This document shows positions 16,041 through 25,653 of a stretch of 64,000 nt of DNA, in pieces. The stretch's first letter is position 1. The number at the start of each line of letters is the position of its first letter. Source of the DNA: JBCBTJ01 sp039818665 (GTDB lineage Bacteria; Pseudomonadota; Alphaproteobacteria; Caulobacterales; Hyphomonadaceae); assembly GCA_039818665.1 (NCBI GenBank), contig JBCBTJ010000002.1, forward strand, positions 31,231-95,230, read 5' to 3'. Made by a program: the position numbers and the translations under genes. The notes under the pieces were generated by a model. It worked only from the letters and a program-made list of their open reading frames with translations. It was not told the origin of the DNA and searched no databases.

Positions 16041-17873
16041 TTAAGATTTCGCCTGTGGGGCGAGCCGGATGTTGAGCTCGCGCAGCTGCGCGTCGCTCAC
16101 CGGCGAGGGCGCGCCCATCATCAGATCGCGCGCCTGCTGGTTCATCGGGAACAGCGTCACGTCCCTCAAATTCTCGACATCCGCCAGCAACATGACGATC
16201 CGGTCGACGCCGGGCGCGATGCCGCCATGGGGCGGGGCGCCATAGCGGAAGGCGTTCAGCATGCCGCCGAACTCGGCCTCGACCACGTCGGGCCCGTAGC
16301 CGGCGACCTCGAAGGCTTTCAGCATGATGTCCGGCCGGTGGTTCCGGATCGCGCCGGAGGACAGCTCGATCCCATTACAGACAATGTCGTATTGGTAGGC
16401 TTTGAGATCGAGGATCTCGTCGTCCGTCTTGGCGCCCTCCAGCGCGGCCAGCCCGCCTTGGGGCATGGAGAAGGGGTTGTGCGAGAAGTCGATCTTCTTC
16501 GCGTCCTCGTCATACTCGTACATCGGAAAATCGACGACCCAGCAGAAGCGGAAGACGTCTTTTTCAACGAGATCAAGGTCTTCGCCGATTTTGAGACGCG
16601 CCGCGCCGGCGAGCTTGTAGGCGTCGGCGGGCTTGCCGGCTGAGAAGAACACCCCGTCGCCGTCGCCGAGCCCGGTCTCTTTGAGGAAGGCCGCGAGATG
16701 ATCGGGGTCGAAGTTTTTGAGCGCGGGGTCTTGGCTCGCGACCGCGCCGCCCTCGCCGGTTTTGAGGCGCGCATAGCCGAGGCCCGGCGCCTGCATCTCT
16801 TTCTTCGCCCAGCCGTCGAGATCGTCGAAGAATTTGCGCGATTGGGCCGCGGTCGCCTGGGGGGCCGGGATGGCGACCACTTCGCCGCCGCCTTTGATGA
16901 TTTTCGCGAAGATGCCGAAGCCGGTCTTGCCCTCGTCGACGAAGAAGTCGGTGACGTCCTGCAGCTCGATCGGGTTGCGCAGGTCCGGCTTGTCCGAGCC
17001 GTATTTCGCCATCGCCTCGGCGTAGGGAATGCGCGGGAACGGGCCGCCGGGAACGGTCCGGCCCTTGCCCCGCCAGTCGGCGAACTCCTCGAACACCCCG
17101 CGCATCACCGGCTCGATCGCCTGGAACACGTCCTCCTGGGTGACGAAGCTCATCTCCACATCGAGCTGGTAAAACTCGCCTGGCGAGCGATCGGCGCGCG
17201 CGTCTTCATCGCGGAAACACGCGGCGATCTGGAAGTACCGGTCAAACCCCGAGACCATCAGCAACTGCTTAAACTGCTGCGGCGCCTGCGGCAGCGCATA
17301 GAACTCGCCGGGGTGCAGGCGGGAGGGCACGAGAAAGTCGCGCGCGCCTTCCGGACTGGAGGCCGTGAGGATCGGCGTTTGATATTCGGTGAAGCCCTGC
17401 TCGACCATGCGCCGGCGGATTGCGGCGATGACCTCTGAGCGCAGGATCATATTGGCGTGCAGCGTCTCGCGGCGGAGGTCGAGATAGCGGTGAGTCAGTC
17501 GGATATCTTCGGGATAGTCCGGTTCGCCAAACACCGGCAGCGGCAGCTCGGCGGCTTCGGACTGCACCTCGATCTCGCCCGCGACCACTTCGATCTCGCC
17601 CGTGTTGAGATTGTCGTTCACAAGCTCTGCATCGCGCGCGACCACTTTGCCTTCGACGGTGAATACGCTTTCAGCCCGAAGCCGCTCCACGGTCTCAAAG
17701 CCCGCCGCGCCCGGATTGAAGACGATTTGCGTCAGCCCGAAATGGTCGCGCAGATCGATGAAGATCACGCCGCCATGGTCGCGCCGGCGGTGTAGCCACC
17801 CGGACAATTTCACCGTCTCGCCGACATGGCGTTTGCGCAGTTCGCCGCAGGTGTGTGAGCGATAGGCGTGCAT
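16041..17873 (-). CDS. aspS: Aspartyl-tRNA synthetase
   Basis: Start ATG 17873 (AAGGA 10 bases upstream) gives 610 residues beginning MHAYRSHTCGEL. The N-terminal OB-fold anticodon-binding domain includes GWLHRRRDHGGVIFIDLRD. Class II motifs follow: motif 2 in ACFRDEDARADRSPGEFYQLD and motif 3 in GGIAPGVDRIVMLL. The GAD insertion domain lies between, making this the long bacterial-type enzyme. It charges tRNA-Asp, and possibly tRNA-Asn if the genome lacks asnS and has gatCAB. It is divergent from rnd. Confidence 0.97.
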   Translation of the reverse strand: MHAYRSHTCGELRKRHVGETVKLSGWLHRRRDHGGVIFIDLRDHFGLTQIVFNPGAAGFETVERLRAESVFTVEGKVVARDAELVNDNLNTGEIEVVAGEIEVQSEAAELPLPVFGEPDYPEDIRLTHRYLDLRRETLHANMILRSEVIAAIRRRMVEQGFTEYQTPILTASSPEGARDFLVPSRLHPGEFYALPQAPQQFKQLLMVSGFDRYFQIAACFRDEDARADRSPGEFYQLDVEMSFVTQEDVFQAIEPVMRGVFEEFADWRGKGRTVPGGPFPRIPYAEAMAKYGSDKPDLRNPIELQDVTDFFVDEGKTGFGIFAKIIKGGGEVVAIPAPQATAAQSRKFFDDLDGWAKKEMQAPGLGYARLKTGEGGAVASQDPALKNFDPDHLAAFLKETGLGDGDGVFFSAGKPADAYKLAGAARLKIGEDLDLVEKDVFRFCWVVDFPMYEYDEDAKKIDFSHNPFSMPQGGLAALEGAKTDDEILDLKAYQYDIVCNGIELSSGAIRNHRPDIMLKAFEVAGYGPDVVEAEFGGMLNAFRYGAPPHGGIAPGVDRIVMLLADVENLRDVTLFPMNQQARDLMMGAPSPVSDAQLRELNIRLAPQAKS

Positions 17874-17970
17874 GCGTGTCTGGTCCTTATTCAATCCCTT
17901 GGGGGCAAGCCGGGCGCAGACGCGCAGCGCCGCTAGCCTTTGTCAAGCCGATCGGCTACCGGTGCGCGCC

Positions 17971-19146
17971 ATGACGAACACCCCCCTGACGCCGATCATC
18001 GATCAGGACGCGCTGGAGCGCTTTTGCGACGCGCTGTCCGAGCACGATTTCATCTGCGTCGACACCGAATTTCACCGCGAGACAACCTTTTGGCCGCAGC
18101 TCTGCCTAGTGCAGGCCTCCGCGCCGGGCGTCGAGGGGCTCATCGATCCCCTGCACGGCGATTTGGACATCGGCCCGTTCCTGCGCCTCATCGAGGCGGA
18201 GAGCCGCGTCAAAGTGTTTCACGCCGCGCGCCAGGATCTCGAGATCTTCACGCGCCTGATCGGCCATCCGCCCGGCCCGATCTTCGACACCCAGATCGCG
18301 GCCATGGCCCTCGGCCTCGGCGACTCGATCTCCTACGACAATCTCATCCAACAGGTGCTGCGCCGGAAGGTCGACAAATCCTCCCAGTTCACCGACTGGA
18401 CCCGCCGGCCTTTAAGCGAAAAGCAGCTCGCCTACGCCCTCGGCGACGTCACCCATCTGCGAGACGCCTATCTGGAAATGAAGCGCCAGCTCGAGGACAA
18501 GGACCGCCTCAGCTGGGTGCACGCTGAAATGGCCGAGCTTGAAGAGCCGTCGCTGTACGATACCGCGCCGGAAAACGCCTGGCAGCGCCTCAAGCTCCGC
18601 AAGCCGAAGAAAGACTACGCCGCGATTGTCGCCGCCGTCGCGGCCTGGCGCGAGGCGCGCGCTCAAGAAATCGACAAGCCGCGCCGGCGCATTTTAAAAG
18701 ATGACGCGATCCAAGAGATCGCCGATCAAAAACCGCGCACTGAGCAGGCCTTTGACACGCTGCGCGCCGTGCCCAAGGGCTTTATCCGCTCACGGCACGC
18801 CGAAGGTCTGCTCGAAACAGTGCTCGCCGCGATCGAGGATCCCGAAGGGCACGCACCCAATCTTCCGCCAAGAGCCCAAAACGCACAAACGCCCGCCGGC
18901 GCGCCGGAGATGCTTAAAGTGCTGCTTAAGCACGTCTCCGACGAGGCTGGCGTCGTGCCGCGCCTGATCGCAAACGCAGCCGACATCGAGCGCATCGCGC
19001 GCGGCGAGGAGGACGGCGTGCCGGCCTTTTCAGGATGGCGCGACGAGGTGTTCGGAAAGCGCGCCCGCGCGCTCTTGTCGGGGCGCCTCGCGCTGTCTTT
19101 CGAAAAGGGCCAGGTGCGATTGTTCGAGACCGAGGCGGCGAGCTAA
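17971..19146 (+). CDS. rnd: Ribonuclease D
   Basis: Start ATG 17971 gives 391 residues. The DEDDy exonuclease motifs are visible: CVDTEFHRE (Exo I), FHAARQDLE (Exo II) and YALGDVTHL with the Exo III Tyr/Asp. HRDC-type helical segments follow (RKPKKDYAAIVAAVAAWREARAQE). It trims the 3' ends of tRNA precursors and other stable RNAs. It lies divergent from aspS with a 97-base shared promoter region. Confidence 0.94.
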   Translation: MTNTPLTPIIDQDALERFCDALSEHDFICVDTEFHRETTFWPQLCLVQASAPGVEGLIDPLHGDLDIGPFLRLIEAESRVKVFHAARQDLEIFTRLIGHPPGPIFDTQIAAMALGLGDSISYDNLIQQVLRRKVDKSSQFTDWTRRPLSEKQLAYALGDVTHLRDAYLEMKRQLEDKDRLSWVHAEMAELEEPSLYDTAPENAWQRLKLRKPKKDYAAIVAAVAAWREARAQEIDKPRRRILKDDAIQEIADQKPRTEQAFDTLRAVPKGFIRSRHAEGLLETVLAAIEDPEGHAPNLPPRAQNAQTPAGAPEMLKVLLKHVSDEAGVVPRLIANAADIERIARGEEDGVPAFSGWRDEVFGKRARALLSGRLALSFEKGQVRLFETEAAS

Positions 19147-19158
19147 CCCGCTGCATTG

Positions 19159-20646
19159 TCAAACCAATTGCAGCTCCGGCTTCAGCCCTAAAATGTCCGC
19201 CGCTTGATTGAGTCGGCGAGAAACAGCCTCCGAAATCATGCCCTCGCGCGACTTCGAAACGACGAGCGTCAAAGCGCCGTCCGCCGTCTGGAGGGAGCTT
19301 GAGGCGAGTACGTCGGCCGAGCGCCCTGAAAGCACCGCCCCCAAACGCATGCACGCCCCGAGCTGACGCGCAGCGAGCTCAGACTCTGGCGACAAAAGCG
19401 GCGTCATATCGCTCGGCGCGCGAAACCGGCGCGAATACCGCGCTGCGACGGCCAGCGCGATGAACGCCCGTTCCGCATGATCGGCGCCGGCATAAGCGCC
19501 GCGAAGCGCCAGCTGATACGCCAGCTGCGCGCGGTGGTCGGGGTGCAGCCGGGCGCCGGAGTCCGCCAACAGACACGCGGCCTGGTCGATGCGGGCGCGC
19601 TCGGTTCCCAAACCGAAAAGATTGGGCTCGGGCTCAATCGCCGGCGAGACGAAGCTGTAGAGCGCGTCGCCAAACCGGCGCTGGCCGGGCCCCAGCCGGG
19701 CCGACAAGGCGATGCCTGCGAGGAGCGGGTCGTCGCGAGATCGTCCCACGAGGTCGAACAGCACGCCTTCGCGAAGTCCATGGGCCGACAGAATAGCCTC
19801 GCTGAAACGTCCGGCTTCGCACATCTCTTCAAGCAGCACCGCAGCGTAGGGAAGCGTCGCGGACCGCCGGCCGGCGACCGAGTCCCGCCGCGCGCGGCTG
19901 ACCGTGTCCGTCGCCAGCGCTGCTTTGGCCGCCGAACGCACAGCCTTCGGACTCATGCGATAGCCATGGAGAAGACGCAAAGGATACTCCGTCAGCTCCA
20001 TGTGAAGTTTCGCCAGGCTCCGCCAGGCGCCGCCGACCAAGTGGAAAGAGCCGCCCTGCCCGCGCACGACGGACGAGCCCTTCAAGGCTTTCCGGACCTC
20101 TCGGCGAATCGACTTTTCGTCGAACCTGACATCGGGCGTCATGATCAAGGGTCCGAGCAGGTGGGTCTCGGTGCGTCCGATCCGGCCATCGCCGATCTCC
20201 GACACTTCAAGGCTCGAGCCGCCTAGGTCGCCGGCGATACCGGTCGCGGTCGCGGACCCGGTCAGCACGCCAAGCGCCGACAGGCGGGCCTCGTCATCGC
20301 CCGACAAGACCCGTACGGGCACGCCTAACGTCTCGGCGGCGCGCGCGGCGAAGTCCGCCCCATCGTCTGCGTCCCGCACCGCGGCGGTGGCGACGCCGGC
20401 GGCTTGCGACACGCCGAGCCCATCGAGCACCGCGCGGAACCGGATCAACGCGCCCATCGCCATCTCTACGCCGTCGGTGGACAAACGCCCGGTTTCGCGA
20501 ACGCCGCGCCCGAGGCCCGCCATGACTTTTTCGTTGAAATGGGCGAGCGCGCCGGCGCCGGAGACGTCATAAACGACCAAGCGAACGGAGTTCGACCCAA
20601 TATCGATCACCCCGGCCCTGACCGCTCCGCCCCCCGGCGGCGTCAT
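19159..20646 (-). CDS. Ppx/GppA-family exopolyphosphatase / guanosine pentaphosphatase
   Basis: Start ATG 20646 overlaps the ppk stop (ATGA). The 495-residue protein belongs to the ASKHA fold: IDIGSNSVRLVVYD (phosphate-1 loop, about residue 15), a GRLSTDGVEMAM segment and GDLGGSSLEVSEI (phosphate-2). Ppx enzymes remove terminal phosphates from polyphosphate, and GppA hydrolyses pppGpp; sequence alone does not separate them, but coupling to ppk favours polyphosphate turnover. Confidence 0.92.
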   Translation of the reverse strand: MTPPGGGAVRAGVIDIGSNSVRLVVYDVSGAGALAHFNEKVMAGLGRGVRETGRLSTDGVEMAMGALIRFRAVLDGLGVSQAAGVATAAVRDADDGADFAARAAETLGVPVRVLSGDDEARLSALGVLTGSATATGIAGDLGGSSLEVSEIGDGRIGRTETHLLGPLIMTPDVRFDEKSIRREVRKALKGSSVVRGQGGSFHLVGGAWRSLAKLHMELTEYPLRLLHGYRMSPKAVRSAAKAALATDTVSRARRDSVAGRRSATLPYAAVLLEEMCEAGRFSEAILSAHGLREGVLFDLVGRSRDDPLLAGIALSARLGPGQRRFGDALYSFVSPAIEPEPNLFGLGTERARIDQAACLLADSGARLHPDHRAQLAYQLALRGAYAGADHAERAFIALAVAARYSRRFRAPSDMTPLLSPESELAARQLGACMRLGAVLSGRSADVLASSSLQTADGALTLVVSKSREGMISEAVSRRLNQAADILGLKPELQLV

Positions 20647-22823
20647 TTGCCGCTTCGCTTCCTGGGGTTGAGACGCGGCGGCAAACGAATCTCCAGTCCG
20701 GAACCCCTGCCTGACAGGCTGGGATTGTTCATGAAATAGCCATGCGCGCCGAAGCCCGCCGCGTCCTTCGGCGGTTTGACCCGATGGAAATCGCCATCGG
20801 CGTCCAGCGTCCAACTTTGGGTGTCGTCGTTGAGATTGGCGACCATGATCTGATTGAGCACCTGGCGGTGCACAGTCGGGTTCTCGATGGGCACCAGCGT
20901 CTCGACCCGGCGCTTCAAATTGCGCGGCATCCAGTCGGCCGACGAGATAAACACTTTTGCTGTCGAAGACGGCAGCTCCGCGCCGTTGGCGAAGACGACT
21001 ATTCGGGAATGCTCAAGAAACCGGCCGACGATGCTCTTCACCGTGATTGTTTCGGAGAGCCCTTTGATCCCAGGGCGGAGGCAGCAAATGCCGCGCACGA
21101 TCAGATAAATCGGCACGCCCGCCTGGCTGGCCGCGTAGAGCGCGTCTATCACGTCCGGATCGACCAGGGAGTTCATCTTCGCCCAAATGCCAGCAGGTTC
21201 GCCCGCCTTCGCTTTGGCCGCTTCCGCTTCGATCAGCTCCAACAGCTTCGGCTCGAGCGAGTTGGGCGACATGGCGAGCTTCTCAAGCGGCGGGTCCTTC
21301 GGCGGCGGCTCTTTGTAGGCGGTTACGAAATTGAACAGTCGGCCCGCATCGCGTCCAAGCGCCGGGTCGGCGGTGAAGAGCGACAGATCGGTGTAGATGC
21401 GCGCTGTGACCGGATGGTAATTCCCCGTCCCGAAATGGGTGTAGTAGCGCAGCGCCCCTTCTTCCTCGCGGACGATCAAGCTGACCTTGGCGTGGGTCTT
21501 ATACTCGATGAAGCCGTAGACCACTTGGACGCCGGCGCGCTCCAAATCGCGCGCGAGGCGGAGATTTGTCTCCTCATCGAACCGCGCTTTGATCTCGACC
21601 AAGGCCGTCACATTCTTGCCCGCCTCGGCCGCTTCGACGAGCGCCGCGACAATCGCTGAGTTGGGCGTGGTCCGATAAAGCGTTTGTTTGATGGCCACGA
21701 CGTTCGGATCGTTCGCGGCCTGCCTGATGAACTGCACCACGACGTCGAACGACTCGTAGGGGTGATGGACGATGATGTCTTTTTGGCGAATGGCCGCGAA
21801 GCAATCTCCGCCATGCTCGCGGATCCGCTCCGGATACCGGGGCTCATAGGGCGGGAATTGCAGGTCAGGTCGATCGTCGACAATCAGCTGAGACAGCTGA
21901 GCCATCCCTAAGATCCCGTCCGCCAACACCACGTCGTTCGGCTCCGCCTCGATTTCGGTCAGCACCCGATCACGCAGATCCTCCGGCGCGTCGGCATTGA
22001 TCTTGATCCGCACAATCCGTCCGCGGCGACGTTGCTTCAGCAAGATCTCAAACTCGCGGATCAGGTCTTCGGCCTCTTCCTCGATTTCGATGTCGCTGTC
22101 GCGCACGATCCTGAAAACACATCGTCCCTTGTCTTCGAAGCCTGGAAACAGCGTATCTAAGAAGAGCGGGATCACGTCTTCCAAGGCGACGAAACGGATC
22201 TTATCGCGGTCGCCGCGCGGCAGGCGGATGAAACGCGGCGTGAAGGTCGGGATGGGAACCAGGCCCGTCATCCGCTCTTGGCCGTCGTCGGACACAAGGT
22301 TGATCGCCATTGCGAAGCCAAGATTGGGAATGAATGGAAACGGATGGGCCGGATCGACGGATAAGGGCGTCAACACAGGAAAGATTCGGTCTTCGAAATG
22401 CCGGCGGAGCCAGGTTTTGTCTCCCCGCTTAAGGTCGGACGCGGAGAGTATTCGAATCCCATTGCCGTCGAGCTCGGTCTTCAGCGCTTTCCAACGTTCT
22501 TGTTGGCGCGTCATCAGCGCTGCAGCCACGTCCTCGATCTGCGAGATCTGCTGTTGCGGCGTCAAGCCGTCCTGACTGAGGCCGCCGAGACCGGCCCGGG
22601 CTTGCTCCCGCAAACCCGCATAGCGAACCATGTAGAACTCATCGAGATTGCTCGCTGAGATCGACAAAAACCGGAGCCGCTCCAACAATGGATGGGAGTC
22701 GTTGGCCGCTTCATCCAACACGCGCGCGTTGAATGCGAGCCATGAGATTTCTCGATTGAAGAAGCGGTTTGGCGAAGCCGCGATGTCCGGGGGAGCGGTC
22801 GCTTCGGCGGCGGTGTCGGCCAC
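20643..22823 (-). CDS. ppk1: Polyphosphate kinase 1
   Basis: The 726-residue protein starts at GTG 22823 with AGGAG about 7 bases upstream. It shows the PPK1 N-terminus NRFFNREISWLAFNARVL, the segment LVEIKARFDEE, the active-site histidine region YTHFGTGNYHPVTARIYTD and the late ICCLRPGIKGLSE. It makes inorganic polyphosphate reversibly from ATP and probably sits at the inner membrane. It is flanked by hdaA upstream and the ppx-like gene downstream in one operon. Confidence 0.97.
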   Translation of the reverse strand: MADTAAEATAPPDIAASPNRFFNREISWLAFNARVLDEAANDSHPLLERLRFLSISASNLDEFYMVRYAGLREQARAGLGGLSQDGLTPQQQISQIEDVAAALMTRQQERWKALKTELDGNGIRILSASDLKRGDKTWLRRHFEDRIFPVLTPLSVDPAHPFPFIPNLGFAMAINLVSDDGQERMTGLVPIPTFTPRFIRLPRGDRDKIRFVALEDVIPLFLDTLFPGFEDKGRCVFRIVRDSDIEIEEEAEDLIREFEILLKQRRRGRIVRIKINADAPEDLRDRVLTEIEAEPNDVVLADGILGMAQLSQLIVDDRPDLQFPPYEPRYPERIREHGGDCFAAIRQKDIIVHHPYESFDVVVQFIRQAANDPNVVAIKQTLYRTTPNSAIVAALVEAAEAGKNVTALVEIKARFDEETNLRLARDLERAGVQVVYGFIEYKTHAKVSLIVREEEGALRYYTHFGTGNYHPVTARIYTDLSLFTADPALGRDAGRLFNFVTAYKEPPPKDPPLEKLAMSPNSLEPKLLELIEAEAAKAKAGEPAGIWAKMNSLVDPDVIDALYAASQAGVPIYLIVRGICCLRPGIKGLSETITVKSIVGRFLEHSRIVVFANGAELPSSTAKVFISSADWMPRNLKRRVETLVPIENPTVHRQVLNQIMVANLNDDTQSWTLDADGDFHRVKPPKDAAGFGAHGYFMNNPSLSGRGSGLEIRLPPRLNPRKRSGK

Positions 22824-22832
22824 GATGGGCTC

Positions 22833-23522
22833 CTATTCGAACAGATCCGGCTGATCCGCGTCAGCCTCCAGCGCCTCTCGCGCCAAGGGGATCGTCGGGC
22901 GCCGGCCTGTCTTGTCGACCAGCGCGTCCAAACGCTCCACAAAGCGCTCAATCCCGGCATAGGTCCTCTCAAGCCGAATGCAAAGATAGTCGACCACGTC
23001 GTCGGGAAGTTTCATGTATCGTCGACGGCACGCCGATCTAAGCCGCAAAGCCGTCATCTCCTCGTCCGGCGGCTCGATCTCCACGACGGGCGCGGCGCTC
23101 AAACGCGAGCGCAGATCCTTGGATAGCACATCCCAGGCCGCGGGCGGGCGACGCGCCGTCAGCAAAACCCGCCCATCATCCGCGCCGGCTTGATTGAGCA
23201 AGGTCAACAACGCCCCTTCGTCCTGAATCAAGTCGGCATCGTCGATCGCGACCGCCGCCGTCGACGCGACCGAGTCCACATCGGCGGCGGCCACACACCG
23301 TCCGCCCGCCTCTTTCGCCCAGGCGCGCGAAAGCGTCGTCAAACCGCAAGCCGGCGGCCCGACAACGCAGAGGGCGGGCGCCGGCCATTCCCGCCAACGC
23401 CGCACGATGCGAAGCGCCGCCGCATTGGACGGCGACGCGTCGAGGCTGGAGAGCGTCGGCTCCGCCGCTCCGAAATCCAGTTTAGGAGGCGAGCCTTCAG
23501 GCTCCTGCGGCGCGTCGGTCAC
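22833..23522 (-). CDS. hdaA: HdaA/DnaA-related replication regulator
   Basis: GTG 23522 overlaps the upstream stop (GTGA) and gives 229 residues. The protein is a short AAA+ domain: degenerate Walker A GPPACGLTT, Walker B AVAIDDADL and sensor LLTARRPPAAW, followed by the DnaA-like lid helices. Hda proteins promote DnaA-ATP hydrolysis while bound to the sliding clamp. The clamp motif is usually at the N-terminus; here none is obvious there, but the C-terminus ends QPDLFE (residues 224-229), a good QxxLF clamp-binding motif. Position next to purM, DUF2066 and ppk matches other alphaproteobacteria. Confidence 0.85.
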   Translation of the reverse strand: MTDAPQEPEGSPPKLDFGAAEPTLSSLDASPSNAAALRIVRRWREWPAPALCVVGPPACGLTTLSRAWAKEAGGRCVAAADVDSVASTAAVAIDDADLIQDEGALLTLLNQAGADDGRVLLTARRPPAAWDVLSKDLRSRLSAAPVVEIEPPDEEMTALRLRSACRRRYMKLPDDVVDYLCIRLERTYAGIERFVERLDALVDKTGRRPTIPLAREALEADADQPDLFE

Positions 23523-24532
23523 GGCGCTCCCGAAATCGCGGAGGTCAGGGTCCAACCGTTCTCATCAACGCCGATGGCGACGCCGCGCTGGCGCAGCTCC
23601 GCCGCGAACCGCTCGATCTCGCCGGCGAAGGCGAAATCGACGATCGCGCCGCCACGCGAAATCGCTTTGATGCTAAAATCCGACACGAGCGGGGATTGCG
23701 CCAACGCCGCGCGCAAGGTGTTCCACTCGACGATGGACGTGTAGGCGACATTGGCTTCGACAAAGGTTCGCGAGGCCCCCAAGCCGACCAGCGCCTGGTT
23801 CTTCCAGGCCCGCTCCAAAACGCTGCGCGCCGCGACCACGGCCGCATCGAGGTCCGGCACAGCCTGTGTTGATCCGATCGGACTGGCGCCGCCCGCCGTG
23901 ACAAGCGACAAGCGGACGCTGTAGGCGCCCTCTAATCCGCGCAGATTGGCGATGATCCCACGTTGCGCGCCGACTTGGGTCGCTTCGACAACCATGTCGT
24001 CCCAGGTGGCGAACGGCCCGTAAAAGTCGGCCGCCGTCACATAGGGCGCCAATGTCGCCGCCCGGCCCGCCTCCCAAGCCGTCGACCAAGCGATCTGATT
24101 GTCCGCGCTGGTTGGCGCAAGCAGCGCCAGAGGCGCTTGCGTGTCGAGATAGGGAATGCCGCGCTGCTCTAGAAGCGGGCGGACCGTCTGCGGGTTCAAA
24201 ACGACAGACAGCACGCCGAGATAGCGCCCGCCGCCGCGCGTCTCTTCTTGCACATCGACAGCGCTGGCGAGCGTTTGGGCAAGCTCCAAATCAATTGGAA
24301 CGCCTCCCACTGCGGCGCGGTCGGCCGGTTGCGTGATCCGCGCCACCAAGGCCCGCGCCGCGATCAGCCGCGCTTGCGCGAATGCGGCCTGTTGGGCTTC
24401 GATCACCGTGTCCGCGCGTTCGTCCACAGGGATGTCGCGGATCGTATAGACGTCGCGAATGTCGGCCGAAGCGGTCGCGGCGGCGAAGAGAGCGGCGGTC
24501 GCCGCGATGAGAAAGCGAATCATTGCGCGCAT
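23519..24532 (-). CDS. DUF2066 domain exported protein
   Basis: The 337-residue protein has a signal peptide (MIRFLIAATAALFAAATASA) and the conserved N-terminal part of DUF2066 (DVYTIRDIPVDERADTVIEAQQAAFAQARLIAARALVARI), with RYLGVLSVVLNPQTVRPLLEQRGIPYL further on. Function is unknown. It is first in the run DUF2066-hdaA-ppk-ppx and divergent from purM. ATG codons at positions 1 and 4 are both possible starts. Confidence 0.85.
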   Translation of the reverse strand: MRAMIRFLIAATAALFAAATASADIRDVYTIRDIPVDERADTVIEAQQAAFAQARLIAARALVARITQPADRAAVGGVPIDLELAQTLASAVDVQEETRGGGRYLGVLSVVLNPQTVRPLLEQRGIPYLDTQAPLALLAPTSADNQIAWSTAWEAGRAATLAPYVTAADFYGPFATWDDMVVEATQVGAQRGIIANLRGLEGAYSVRLSLVTAGGASPIGSTQAVPDLDAAVVAARSVLERAWKNQALVGLGASRTFVEANVAYTSIVEWNTLRAALAQSPLVSDFSIKAISRGGAIVDFAFAGEIERFAAELRQRGVAIGVDENGWTLTSAISGAP

Positions 24533-24627
24533 ATCTCCCTTTGCCTCGCTTCTAGCAGCCGTCCTGTCGGCTCGGAACCGCCCGCCTCCACTGGCGAGCC
24601 GGTTTTCCCCATGCTAACGCGCCGCGG

Positions 24628-25653
24628 ATGAATGATTCCAAATCGCCGCCTCTCTCCTATCGCGACGCCGGTGTCGACATTGAGGCGGGCGGGCGCCTAG
24701 TTGAGGCGATCGCGCCGCTCGCCAAAGCGACGCGCCGCGCCGGCGTCATGGGCGGCCTCGGCGGTTTCGGCGGCCTCTTCGATCTAAAAGCTGAAGGCTT
24801 CGAAGACCCCGTGCTCGTGTCGGGAACGGACGGCGTCGGGACGAAATTGATGCTGGCCTTCGAGACAGGCCGGCACGACACGGTAGGTCAAGATCTCGTC
24901 GCCATGTGCGTCAACGATGTGCTCGCCCAGGGCGCAGAGCCTTTGTTCTTCTTAGATTATTTCGCCTGCGGGCGCCTCGACGCCGGCGTGGCGGAAGCCG
25001 TGATCGCCGGGGTCGCCAAGGGATGCGCGGAAGCCGGCTGCGCCCTCATCGGCGGCGAAACGGCCGAAATGCCCGGCATGTACGCCGATGGACACTATGA
25101 CCTCGCCGGCTTCGTCGTCGGCGCGGCCGAGCGTGCGCGGATGCTGCCCGATCATCATCTTATGGCGGCGGGCGACGTGCTGATCGGCCTCTCAGCCTCC
25201 GGCCCCCACTCCAACGGCTACTCCCTGATCCGAAAAATCGTGGAGCGGTCAGGCCTCGCTTATGACGACCCCGCCCCATTCGCGAACACCAGCCTCGGCG
25301 AAGCCTTGCTGACGCCGACGCGGCTTTACCCGAAGCTCATCCTACCCCTCATTCGCGCAGACCTTCTGACCGGCGTGTCGCACATCACCGGCGGCGGTCT
25401 CATCGAAAACGCGCCGCGCATGTGCCCGGAGAGCCTCGCGCCCCATATCGACTACACCGCTTGGACACCCCCCAAAGTGTTTGAATGGCTGCAAACGGCC
25501 GGCGGCGTCGAGACAGATGAGATGCGCCGAACCTTCAATATGGGTATCGGCCTCATATTGGCCGTTCCGCAGGACAAGGCCGGCGATGCGCTGGCCGCGC
25601 TCAAAGACGGCGGCGAACAAGGCGTCGTCATTGGCGAGATCGCTGAACGGTGA
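24628..25653 (+). CDS. purM: Phosphoribosylformylglycinamidine cyclo-ligase
   Basis: The 341-residue protein has the AIR synthetase signatures: YRDAGVDIEAGGRLVEAI, the glycine-rich GGFGGLFDLK, GTDGVGTKLMLA, GGETAEMPGMY and ITGGGLIENAPR. It closes the imidazole ring in purine synthesis, forming AIR from FGAM and ATP. It overlaps purN by 4 bases (GTGA), so the two are translated together. No clear Shine-Dalgarno is seen before ATG 24628. Confidence 0.97.
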   Translation: MNDSKSPPLSYRDAGVDIEAGGRLVEAIAPLAKATRRAGVMGGLGGFGGLFDLKAEGFEDPVLVSGTDGVGTKLMLAFETGRHDTVGQDLVAMCVNDVLAQGAEPLFFLDYFACGRLDAGVAEAVIAGVAKGCAEAGCALIGGETAEMPGMYADGHYDLAGFVVGAAERARMLPDHHLMAAGDVLIGLSASGPHSNGYSLIRKIVERSGLAYDDPAPFANTSLGEALLTPTRLYPKLILPLIRADLLTGVSHITGGGLIENAPRMCPESLAPHIDYTAWTPPKVFEWLQTAGGVETDEMRRTFNMGIGLILAVPQDKAGDALAALKDGGEQGVVIGEIAER

